Translations under genes and position numbers: made by a program
The notes under the pieces: model-generated
Database searches by the model: none
The model's input: the letters and a program-made list of their open reading frames with translations, nothing else
Told to the model about the DNA's origin: nothing
Shown: positions 55,101 through 64,000 of the stretch, piece after piece
Numbering within the stretch: the first letter of the stretch is position 1
How the letters are laid out: the number at the start of each line of letters is the position of its first letter
DNA from: Juglans regia
Lineage: Eukaryota; Streptophyta; Magnoliopsida; Fagales; Juglandaceae
Assembly: GCF_001411555.2 (NCBI RefSeq)
Contig: NC_049903.1
Coordinates: 11,094,362-11,158,361 of the forward strand
DNA length: 64,000 nucleotides
Reading direction: 5' to 3'

Positions 55101-58100
55101 CAAGATAGGCAAGATACCGAAGAAGAGAACTTGGGTTGCTCTCCTCCAAAGCTGCAAGGAGGTCCTCACTCGGATTTGTTTCGGCAGCTGCTGATCCTTT
55201 GGGAGGTGCAAACATGAACCTCTTGGTATGTAGCACCTACACCCCATATGATTTCAAACAATTACATGAAAAGGAACAGGCTAGAAATTCTGGACTAAAG
55301 GTATCATGTTTAAAGTGAAACTGATGCAGCCATGGAAGACTGTCATCACTTAACTCTGATATTTTTCATAGCTCACACATAGGATCAAATTGGTTCAAAT
55401 CTTAAACTCTCTTGGAAGTCAATCGTTAGGAAATCAAGGTTAATTTTTTTTTTAAGGCTTCTTCTTTCCTAAGTTATGGTTAGTGTTGTAATTAAAGGTA
55501 TGCCTCTATTTCCACAACTCCTGCAAATTAAAGGTACTTTGGCAATTCTAAGTGTTTTTATTTAATTCCCTGAATCCAAATTCAGTCTTTATTTGACTTC
55601 TATTAGGTCTTTGAGTCCTGATACTACCAGTACAATAAAGAATCTTTAAACATATTTGCCAGATGCATCCAGAGATTTCAGAGGTTTTGGTAATGGAATA
55701 TTAAGGGGATGCTTGGGGAATGAGATGGGATGAGAATTTTGTAAATAGTAGTGAAATGGTTTGAGTTAAGATGTTTTAGGAGATGCTTGGGGAATGAGAT
55801 GGGATGAGATATCTGTAAATAGTAGTAAAATGGTTTGAGTTATGATGTTTTATGGGGTTTTGGGAAATGAGAAAGAAAAAGTTGAATTAAAATATTATAA
55901 AGTTAAAATATTGTTAGAGTATAATTTTTTAAAATTATTTTTGTTTTGGGATTTGAAAAAGTTGAATTGTTTTTTGTGTTTTGTTTGGAAGTTTGTTAAA
56001 GTTGTAATGATTAGATAATGATTAGATGAAAAAGTTGAAAATTTGAAATTAAAAAGTGTTTGTGTTTGAATGATGTTTGAGAATGAGATGAGATGGGATG
56101 GGATGAGATGAGATGCATCTCATCTTCCAAACAACCCCTTATTGGATTTTGGGAAATGAGAGAGAAAAAGTTAAATAAAAAATATTATACAATTAAAACA
56201 TTGTTATAATATTATTTTTGTTTTGAAATTTGAAAAAATAGTATTATTTTTTGTGTTTTGTTTGGAAGTTTGGAAAAGTTGTAATCAATAATGATTAGAT
56301 GAAAAAGTTGAAGATTTGAAACTAAAAAGTGTGTTTTGAGTGATATTTGGGAAGAAAATTATGAGAAATTTTAAGATGAGATGTGTTTCCCAAACATACC
56401 CCAAGTCTCCAGCTACATAACGGTACTGTTCACGGTAACTGAGCAGACACATTTTTTTTTCTTTTCCATCTTCTTTTACAACCACATATCAGATCCCACC
56501 TCCTATACCTAATAAAATCTTAGAACCCTAACATTTTCCAACCTTTCAGATACCTTACAGATTGGAAATCATCCTTTCAAACAACCTGACAAGTATTTTT
56601 GCTGATGCCCAAAATTCTAGCAAACAGTATCCCCGTTTCTAGCTTCATTCATAGATCATAATTCAATCTTTTGGAAAAGGGAAGTTCACCATCCATTCTT
56701 ACCATCAGGCTCTTGCTACTCAAGACACAAATCCTTTTCATTGGAAAAGATCTGGAAGAATAAAGCAACTCTAAAAGCAGCTTCTTCTTCTTTTTTTGTA
56801 TGGACAGCCACCATAGGAAATATTCTCACCACTGATAACCTAAGGAAACACCGGATTATTGTAACAGATTGGTGTTGCATGTGAAAAGGGAATTGTGAAA
56901 AGGGAATGAGGAAGCTGTTGATCACCTACTTCTATGCTGTGGGATACCCAGAACACCATAAAATGATTTTTTTTAATGGGGTGGGATTATCACGAATGAT
57001 GCCTAGAAGAGTGGTCGATTTCTTGGAAAGTTGGAGAGGCTTGCAAGGTGATTTACCAATCACAACAATTTGGAAGATGGCTTCCATTTGTTTATTGTGG
57101 CACCTTTGGAGGGAAAAAAATGATAGAAGCTTCAAAGATTGCAAGTGGACAATGGATGAAACTATAGCTCTCTTTTTTCAACATTCTACTTCAATGGCCA
57201 ATAGTGGTAGATTTTGATGGACTAAGTGTCCATGAGTTTCTTGTAACGGTTGTCAATCAAGCATAATTATCTCTAGTATACATCCTGTGTACATGGAGTT
57301 GTAACTCACTCCTATAAACCCTAATCTTTCTTCTAAAATCCTTGACCCTAGATCCGTATATTATCCTAAACCTAAACCCACCACAAGAACAGTAAACAGG
57401 TTCTCAAAACCTGTCCTTTCTCAGAATGAATATGCTACCCAAGTTAGGGCAGTTATACAGGGATAAGGTAAGTAATGCATACAGAACCACAAATGAAATT
57501 TACGATGAAAGTTCATTTCACACATTAAACTTCGAGTTATCACACAAATTCAATTTCAGTGGCACAAGTTCTTTCTCATTCAGTAAGTACATATGCACTT
57601 CCTGTTCAATCAAAGAACTTGTAAAGGACTGAGAAAATAATGAAACAAAAATAATGTATTATTCAACTCAAATGAAACAAATGTATCATCCAACTTATAA
57701 AATTGCTATTCTTTGGTAACCAAATAAGAAGTTCGAGCCAAAAAAAAAATTGGCAGTTATTTTAAATAGACATTTGAAATATTTCAGCCATGGAAAGAAT
57801 TTCTTGACCCTTTCTGTATGTCTTGCACATTCTCTTTGTCCCAAAGGGAAAATGGAAAGAGAAAGAAAAAAAAAAGTGAGGGGCATTGAATATTTATACT
57901 ACAACATGCAGGAAATAAGGTACCTAACTTTTGTATTTGAAAAATATTTTCTTTGATAACTTTGTATTCTGAAGAATCATATACCTCAAATGGTGTGCAA
58001 TGAGAATAAACAATAACGTAAATTAGCAACTAGATGATATAAACACCAAATATCAATGAATGATTCAATATTATGAATATGCCTGTTGAACACCAGTCAA

Positions 58101-60078
58101 AGCGAAATATGAATGAAAATATACGACTAAAGAACATTCAAATGTACCAACCCGATGTAAATGGTGACTTAATTCCCAGCAGAGGATCAACACAAAACTC
58201 CCAATGAAAAAGATAATCTGCTCAGCAATGAACTTTCTTACTGTGGCCAGGCTCTTAAACTCATCAGGAAGAATTGCTCCTAAAACAGCTAAAAATAGAT
58301 AAGCCACACCAGAAAGCTTCAGAGCACTTGTGGTAGCTGAAGGGAGCCCCATCTTGAAGCTGAAGAAAGGTGGACGCTGTCGTAATAAGCAATTAAAACT
58401 AGAGGCCATGAGTCTCATGAACAGACAGCAAAGCACTGTGGGAATAAATTGAAATTTTAATTTACAGTTCTTGGAAGCAAACACATGCAAAAAACATATC
58501 AACTAGCAAAACCAAAACTTATTTAGCCATGCCATAGATTGGAGGCTCATCACAAGAGAGGGACAGCTCATATTTAAGACTTCACAATTTTACATTTTGA
58601 GCAATGCAAGAACACAATTGTAACAAAAGAAACAGAAAAATCAGAAAAGCACCCATATTTCTTTTAAGCACCCAAACAATCCCAAAGTGATGTTAATTGG
58701 AGCAAGTGGACTCAATTTCTGATCAGAACATCATTCTAGAGCCTGAGAGTTGAACCATACAACCACAAGACAATTTTGAAAGATGAGGTGAAAATACAAT
58801 CTTATATAACAAGTAATGTATCGCCCCAAGGAAAGGCCCAAGCCACATCTAGTCAATGGTAGAATTGGAGCCCCATTAAAGCATTATAAAGTGCAAGAAC
58901 TTCTCCCTCCCAAGCAGTGTAGGATCTCATACACCACTTATAATCATCAATCAGTACGGGGTAAATCAATCACGTATGGGGGTATCACAAATAAACTCAA
59001 GCACCATATTAAAATAGGAAAATATAATGCAGAAGAACCAAGAACTAGATGAGCACTTGCAATTTATTGAGATTGCTAACAAGACTATTTGATATGCTGT
59101 TTGCCTTCAAAGCCTGGAAGTAACACGATCCATGCTGTAAAAAATATTATCTTTTTACGCTGAATAGTTTAAGCAGCCAAACTCCTATACGTTCCAACAT
59201 CTAATTTAGAATATAACTCATTTCACAATTTTACACTTAATACCCAAGTGGCTGGATACCTAAAACAGCATATCAAAACAAAATTCTATTTCTGAAGGTG
59301 TCTAACACATTTTTTAAGTTTAAGTAGGTTGAGGTATAAGTTTCTTCTCTTTCTGATACCAGCAGAACATGAAACGCCATCTAATAACATAACCTGCAAA
59401 AATTTGACAACTTTCTCCCAACTCCAGCTTTTCGCAATAACCAACCAGAGTATAGTCCCAAAAACTTCAGAAAAAGGAGAAAAAACCGACAAGCACACAA
59501 ACCTGAATAATGGGAAACTCCAGAACCCATCTGCGGTTATAAATGTAAACCAACCCGTAAAGCAAACCAATCCCAAGTCCCCGAATCAGCCACTCCACAT
59601 AAAATTCGTTGGATTTCACCCAGCACATCGACACCATCGCCAGACATCCCGATACAGCACACGCCGCCACAAACAACACAAAGCTCAGAGAAACCTTTGC
59701 CCGGCTGCGAAAATCAGCGGACACCGATGCAGATGAGCCCGAGACGAGAAGGAAGCGGATGAGACCGAGCATGAGCTCAAAAGGGTGTGCTGGGCGGTGG
59801 GGGTGGGGAGATGAGACGAGCGAGAGAGAGGCAGAGAATAGGAGCTGAGAGAGGTGGAAAGTGAAGAAGGTGAAGAGGGTAATAAGCGATGGGACACAAG
59901 AGAGGAATAGGTTTCTGCTTCTGCTACTGCTACTACTGCTGCTGGTAGAAGTACTAGTGGTGATGGTGGAGATGAAGGTTTTGAAGAGAAGGAAGATGGC
60001 GGAGGAGGGAATGGACTGCCATATGAGGAACCCTAGAAACCGGTTCTTTACAACCATTTCAGGTGGTATTGTTGACAT
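51647..60078 (-). CDS. Nucleoporin NDC1 (four exons)
   Basis: NDC1 is a transmembrane nucleoporin that anchors the nuclear pore complex in the pore membrane. The minus-strand model uses exons 59503-60078, 58152-58376, 54856-55236 and 51647-52114, all phase 0 with GT-AG introns, giving 549 residues. Start: [20 protein letters not shown] at 60078; an in-frame Met further upstream (60147) is less likely because plant NDC1 begins at this motif. Exon 1 encodes about four hydrophobic segments and a Ser/Thr run, and exon 2 two more, matching the six-TM N-terminal half. Exons 3 and 4 encode the soluble part: [42 protein letters not shown], then [27 protein letters not shown] and the ending [16 protein letters not shown]. 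All exons are open, so the gene looks functional. Introns hold several TE remnants. Confidence 0.93.
53081..53377 (-). mobile_element. LINE zf-RVT fragment in NDC1 intron 3
   Basis: The minus-strand frame reads [20 protein letters not shown], then [20 protein letters not shown], the zinc-binding end of plant L1-type ORF2. It is truncated on both sides. No 3' tail was identified, unlike the copies near 8.5 and 10.3 kb. Confidence 0.75.
53690..53899 (-). mobile_element. tRNA-derived SINE in NDC1 intron 3
   Basis: On the minus strand, an A box TAGCCCAAGTGG (53876-53887) and B box GGTTCTATTCC (53829-53839) lie 36 bp apart, as in pol III promoters. The body is about 170 bp and GC-rich relative to its surroundings. 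A long A run forms the 3' tail (T run at 53685-53701 on the plus strand). Direct repeats TCCTTAAGTTTTT (53677-53689) and TCCTCAAGATTTT (53900-53912), differing at two positions, flank it. Confidence 0.82.
54856..55236 (-). CDS. NDC1 exon 3
   Basis: It follows the acceptor GTGTAG and begins [14 protein letters not shown]. It ends in ...LNNFQ at a GTATAG donor. 127 codons. Confidence 0.9.
55704..56138. mobile_element. MITE of the GATGAGATG type in NDC1 intron 2
   Basis: The left end AGGGGATGCTTGGGGAATGA and the inverse right end GGGGTTGTTTGGAAGATGAG are terminal repeats. TTA lies on both sides (55701-55703 and 56139-56141), which fits a 3 bp PIF/Harbinger-like target duplication. A roughly 75 bp segment next to the left end is duplicated (from about 55709 and 55784). 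The centre is AT-rich with GTTGAA and TTTGGAAGTTTG blocks. Confidence 0.7.
56142..56402. mobile_element. Second, truncated copy of the same MITE family
   Basis: Directly adjoining the first copy, it repeats the internal blocks (AAATGAGAGAGAAAAAGTT, TGTGTTTTGTTTGGAAGTTT, GATTAGATGAAAAAGTTGAA) and ends TGTTTCCCAAACATACCCC. The left terminal repeat is missing. Confidence 0.65.
56735..57310 (+). mobile_element. LINE 3' tail in NDC1 intron 2
   Basis: Fragmented plus-strand frames give a zf-RVT region and, at about 56995-57215, [20 protein letters not shown], then [19 protein letters not shown], as in plant L1-type ORF2 C-termini. The 3' end contains GTATACATCCTGTGTACATG. It lies antisense to NDC1. 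Confidence 0.75.
58152..58376 (-). CDS. NDC1 exon 2
   Basis: The acceptor ACGACAG precedes CGTCCACC, giving [10 protein letters not shown] directly after ...EFPIIQ of exon 1. It ends ELSHHLHR at a GTTGGT donor. 75 codons with two hydrophobic segments. Confidence 0.9.
59503..60078 (-). CDS. NDC1 exon 1
   Basis: 192 codons from [10 protein letters not shown] to EFPIIQ, ending at a GTTTGT donor (59501-59502 on the plus strand). Contains several hydrophobic segments and a low-complexity [13 protein letters not shown] run. Confidence 0.9.
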
Positions 60079-60279
60079 TATTGTTACCGCTTCTATTGGT
60101 TTTGATTTTGATTTCTGTTCTGGATTTTCTCTTAGACGGCAAAACAATGGGCCTTATTTTTTGTTCTTTTTTTTTTTCTCGGCAGACAAACAGTGGGTTG
60201 TACGTTTTACGCTTTTGATTTTCGGAGAGTGATTCGAGGGAGAAACATGGTGGGGTTTTGATGTCTTTGATGTTTTGCA

Positions 60280-60873
60280 CAAAAGTCCCGTTAGTTTCTG
60301 TTATTTATATCAGGACCTTAAGATTTGTTGGTTATTTCACCCGTATATTCTATATGTTTTACGATTAGACCCCAGCTTTTACGAGTTTCTATCAGTATAG
60401 CCCTCATTAACTATAAATACACAATTCTATCTAAAACTGCTATTAATTTTGGAAAGAATTTTTGTCCTGACTTTCTCTTGCAGTAACTTTAAAGCAATAT
60501 TATTGCACTTAAAACCCGATTAGAATGTGAGATGATATTTTAAATAAAAGTTAAAAGTTGTATAAAATATTATTTTTTTAATATTATTATTATTTAAAAA
60601 TTTAAAAAAATTAAATTATTTATTATATTTTATATGAAAATTTAAGAAAGTTATATAATAAGATGAGATGAAACTATTTCTATATCTAAATGGGTAGAAA
60701 CATTCCATGGGATTAATGCAAAAACAATAAACCTTTGGGTTTTGGCTCAAATCATTTTTAAGTGGGAACCAAAAAGATTAGGTCATGACAACTACCTATC
60801 AAAGAAAGTTTTCCAAATGGAAGATGATTTAGTAGAGTTTTTTATTCCAAACAGGTCAACATATAAGCTGATA
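60280..60873. other. Intergenic DNA upstream of NDC1
   Basis: No TATA box is obvious. The stretch 60520-60680 (GTGAGATGATATTTTAAATA to AAGATGAGATGAAACT) resembles the interior of the GATGAGATG-type MITE in NDC1 intron 2 and may be a third, degraded copy. Confidence 0.4.
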
Positions 60874-60882
60874 ATATTAGTT

Positions 60883-61035
60883 GAGTAATTCTACATACAA
60901 CCGTGAAGTGCGTAACCGCCGCATAATCGCTTTGAAAAAAATTAATTTTTTTCATGTGGGTCCCATGTTTTATTCATTTTTTTCAAAGCGATTACGCGAC
61001 GATTACGCAATTCACGGTTGTAAGTATATTTTCTC
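60883..61035. mobile_element. MULE-type MITE, copy D (9 bp TSD ATATTAGTT)
   Basis: 153 bp, starting GAGTAATTCTACATACAACC; inverse right end GAGAAAATATACTTACAACC. Perfect 9 bp repeats ATATTAGTT flank at 60874-60882 and 61036-61044. Arms AATCGCTTTGAAAAAAATTA and TTTTTTTCAAAGCGATTACG pair closely, so the whole element folds into one hairpin. Confidence 0.92.
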
Positions 61036-61091
61036 ATATTAGTTTTTGACTTGTAGTCGTTTATTTATCTAGCCTACTAGTTTTTTTTTTT

Positions 61092-61260
61092 AAAAGAGTA
61101 ATAGATATATTTTTAATATGTGCAAATATCGCACTATTTTTTAGAAAAGTATGATCCATCATAAAAAAAAAAAAATTAATTTTTCATGCGTATCCTATAG
61201 TTTTCTTTTTTTGTTTTTTAAAAAAAAGTGCTCGAGACTTGTGCTCCAAAATTGAATAAG
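61092..61260. mobile_element. Possible decayed relative of the MULE-type MITEs
   Basis: It starts GAGTAATAGATATATTTTTA and contains TGTGCAAATATCGCACTATT on the left and GTGCTCGAGACTTGTGC on the right, in the layout of copies A-E. Termini and flanking repeats cannot be matched. Confidence 0.35.
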
Positions 61261-61620
61261 TTATTTTCTTTAAAATAAAAAATCTAAGCGATGAGTTTAG
61301 TCATCATAAAATTAATTTATCTATTATTATTGATTATTGTATGTGTTACTTGAATATAAAAATTAAAAAGGGAGTCCAACTATATTGAAAAATTTTGAAA
61401 ATTCAATCAAAGTCACTTTTTGATTTCGTATTAGAGCTTGGTTTATGTGATAATAAATCCGAATGCAACATATGTTAAATTTTTAAGTTTGTGAGACCAT
61501 AAATATATATATATATCCTTAATTTAAGACGAAGTTGGAATTATTGGCTGTAGGTGATAGCTAGGCAGAAATTGGTGATGAATGTAAAAGAAATAGTACT
61601 ATTACGGACCTCGAATTCGG

Positions 61621-61757
61621 AATTTAAAAAATATTTTGAATAATATAATTTTTTTTTATATTTTTTTTTAATCATCATAAATATTTTTTAAAAAAATAAA
61701 AAATTTATAATATTATTAAAAAATAATTTTTTAATCTTTCAAAATATTTTTTAAATT
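61621..61757. repeat. Perfect 20 bp inverted repeat with AT-rich loop
   Basis: AATTTAAAAAATATTTTGAA at 61621-61640 is exactly inverted at 61738-61757. The loop is nearly all A and T. It can form a stable hairpin but no target duplication was found. Confidence 0.7.
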
Positions 61758-62012
61758 TTAAATTCAAAACTCAAAGTATTTCTCGAAAGAAAATGATGGT
61801 CCACATCAGATAACTTGAGACAGTCAATGATAATAATGCTGAAGTGTTGAGAAGTGTTGAGAATATTTGTGAATAGTAATGAAAAAATAATAATAAAATA
61901 TTAAATAGTAATAAAAAGTAATGAATAGTAAAAAAATAGGTAAAAAATAATAATAAAATAAAGAATAGTTATGAGAATACTTGAGGTACTCTCACTTGCC
62001 AAACATAGCCTT

Positions 62013-63710
62013 AGCTTCACTTTTAAATTACAGTAATTATATATCTATTTTCAAATTTGATTAGTCATTATTTATCTTTGGACTATTATTTTATTCTATA
62101 ATTATTTCCAACAAACATCTATCTTCTCTCATTTTTCACTTCTTCACTTTCCTTCCCTCTTTTTCTGTATTTTTAGTAATATTTTCTTTTTCTTTTTCTT
62201 ATTCTTTTTTATCGTCAATATGAAAGCTGAAGTCTTACAAATTATGATGAAATAGCTAAATAAGACTTGTATGCTTGCAAATGCTCGTGGCACACTCATG
62301 AAAATTTGTAAGTAAAGTTCTATGATATAATATAAATAATTTATTTTTATTTTACAAAATAAATAAAATATATATAATTATATTATTATTTTGACTTTAA
62401 AATGACTAGTCTAATATATATTAACCTCTCCAAAGCTTTCGTTTTAATCAAAACCTCAAGTTTTAGTCAAAATTTAGACTTATTGCCAATGCTTGAGCAC
62501 TCAAATATCAGTGGCTAGTCAAAATTTGGCTAGATAGCTCAAAAGTGGATTGTATTGGACTAGGCAAACATATAAAGCTCCACTTTTGAGCGACAGTAAT
62601 TCTATATATTTCTCCAAATTTGACTAGTCATTATTCATCTCTAAACTATTATTTTATTCTACAATTATTCCCAACAAACATCTTCATTCCCTCATTTTTC
62701 ACTTCTTCACTCTTATTTCTTTTTTTTTTTCTATGTATTTTCAGCAGTGTCTTTTTTCTGTTTTTTTTTTTTTTTTTTGTCATGAATATGAAAATTGGAG
62801 TCTTACAAATTGTGCTGAAGTAGAAAAGTCCAGCTAAAGAAGACTTGTATGCTTACAAATGTTTGTGGACATGCACGTGAAACTTTATAAATAAAGTTAC
62901 AAGATACTATATAAATAATTTATTTCGCAAAATAAAAATATATTAAATTATATTATTATTTTAACTTTATAATTGCTAGTCTAACATGGATTAACCTCTC
63001 TAAAAATTTTTGCAAAAGCCAAAATTTCAAGTTTTAGTCAAAACTTAGACTTGGCATTGCCAATGCTCGAGCACTGACATTGTCTTAGCCAAATGCAATT
63101 TGTTAGTCAAAATTTGTCTAGGTAACTCAAAAGTGGGTTGTATTGGATTAGGCAAACATCTAAAGCTTCACTTTTGAGTTACAATAATTCTATAACTTTC
63201 TCCAAATTTGATTAGTCATTGTTCATCTCTAAACTATTATTTTATTCTACAATTATTCTCAACAAACATATTATTTCTCTCATTTTTCAGTTATTCACTT
63301 TCCTTTCTATTTTTTCTATGCGTTGTTTCCAGCAATGCTTTTTCTTTTATTTTATTTTTTATTTTTTATCATGAATACAATTTTACAAAAGCCGAAGTCC
63401 TACAAATTATGTAAAGTAGAAAAGTCAAATTAAAGAAGACTTGTATGCTTGCAAATACTAGTGGACATGCTCATGAAAACTTGTAAATAAAGTTATGAGA
63501 TATAACATAAATAATTTATTTTGTTAAAATTTATTTTGCAAAATAAAAAGTTTAAAATAAAATTATTAAAATATATAAAATTATGTTATTATATTGATTT
63601 TGGAATTGTTAGTCCAATATAGATTAACCCCTTTAAAAGTTTTGGCTTTAGCCAAAATTTCAAGTTTTAGTCAAAATTTGGACTGGCTAGGCCATTGATA
63701 ATGCTCTACG
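62013..63710 (+). repeat. Three tandem units of about 570-590 bp
   Basis: Each unit contains CACTTTTGAG-like, TCCAAATTTGACTAGTCATT, CTATTATTTTATTCTA, CAACAAACAT, AGTCTTACAAATTATG, AGACTTGTATGCTTGCAAAT, CATGAAAACTTGTAAATAAAG and TTTTAGTCAAAATTT blocks in the same order. Equivalent points are at 62017, 62583 and 63171. Units differ by many substitutions, so the array is old. No protein is encoded; the T-rich centre of each unit gives false open frames. Confidence 0.88.
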
Positions 63711-64000
63711 ACATTTTCTTTCTGAGTTTTTCCCTCTTCTTGTTATCGTGTTGGACATTATTTTACCTCGTCCAAAAATTACTCAAATATGTATTTTTTA
63801 ATTTTTAATTTTTTCAATTTAATTATTATTTAATCATTACGATTTTTTCAAACTTCTAAATAAAACAAAAAATAATCAAACTGATGAGCATCTATGTTTA
63901 GTGGTGAATTTTGTTACCCATTTGTGTATGGGTAACGGGATTTAATTATTATACGAGAAATTCTACATTAAAGTTTTAAAAAAATTTTAAATTTTTATAT
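63711..64000. other. Non-coding AT-rich DNA at the window end
   Basis: No feature recognised; the last bases (GAGAAATTCTACATTAAAG from about 63955) resemble the left terminus of the MULE-type MITE at 43.3 kb and may be the start of another copy cut by the window edge. Confidence 0.35.

Noticed and set aside
57784..58029. Open frames in NDC1 intron 2 near exon 2
   Set aside because: The NDC1 protein is continuous without them; they lack correct splice edges and conserved sequence.
62620..63414. Two similar open frames of 67-68 codons
   Set aside because: They are the T-rich parts of the tandem repeat units; similarity reflects the DNA repeat, not a protein.

Overview
The window is plant nuclear DNA. 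It is AT-rich, its genes carry GT-AG introns, and it is densely packed with plant-type transposable elements. The protein-coding genes (aromatic acetaldehyde synthase/AADC family, class I plastid phospholipase A1, plant-type NDC1, MED19) and the abundance of a GATGAGATG-type MITE suggest a woody eudicot, perhaps Fagales/Juglandaceae. The family assignment is an inference from memory of such repeats and is not proven here.

Layout. 1-6.6 kb: a decayed Ty3/gypsy chromovirus (Reina-like size) on the minus strand. 6.7-9.8 kb: a broken MED19 (Mediator subunit 19) gene on the plus strand, with a LINE tail inside one intron. 8.5-11.1 kb: three LINE 3' tails. 11.9-15.1 kb: non-coding repeats, including a MULE-type MITE, a hAT-type MITE and a 14.2-14.9 kb minisatellite. 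15.5-17.1 kb: AAS copy 1, intronless, minus strand, with a tRNA-like SINE in its proximal promoter and three upstream copies of a roughly 240 bp repeat, the last one split by a 1.15 kb hAT-type element. 22.8-35.0 kb: a 12.1 kb CACTA (En/Spm) element. It carries a dead plus-strand transposase, a dead minus-strand plant-transposon protein gene, a 12-copy, ~124 bp AT-rich tandem array and clusters of a TTCGAAC motif. 35.5-37.1 kb: AAS copy 2. 38.3-43.2 kb: a decayed Ty1/copia element. 45.0-46.6 kb: an intact phospholipase A1-Igamma gene. 48-51.2 kb: MITEs, one nested in another of the same family. 51.6-60.1 kb: an intact four-exon NDC1 nucleoporin gene, with a SINE, two LINE tails and MITEs in its introns. 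60.3-64 kb: AT-rich DNA with a MITE, a perfect inverted repeat and a three-unit, ~570-590 bp tandem repeat.

Four genes look potentially functional: AAS1, AAS2, PLA1-Igamma and NDC1. The two AAS paralogues are a duplicated pair on the same strand. Both carry Phe at the catalytic-loop position that is Tyr in true decarboxylases, and Ser at the position linked to phenolic substrates. They are therefore predicted to make phenylacetaldehyde or 4-hydroxyphenylacetaldehyde rather than amines. AAS2 has extra changes next to its cofactor site.

The most distinctive signal is the set of well-preserved non-autonomous DNA transposons. Three hAT-type elements have perfect 8 bp target duplications and three different subterminal motifs. 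A family of short MULE-type elements has 9 bp target duplications, four of them perfect. No wholly novel coding system was recognised.
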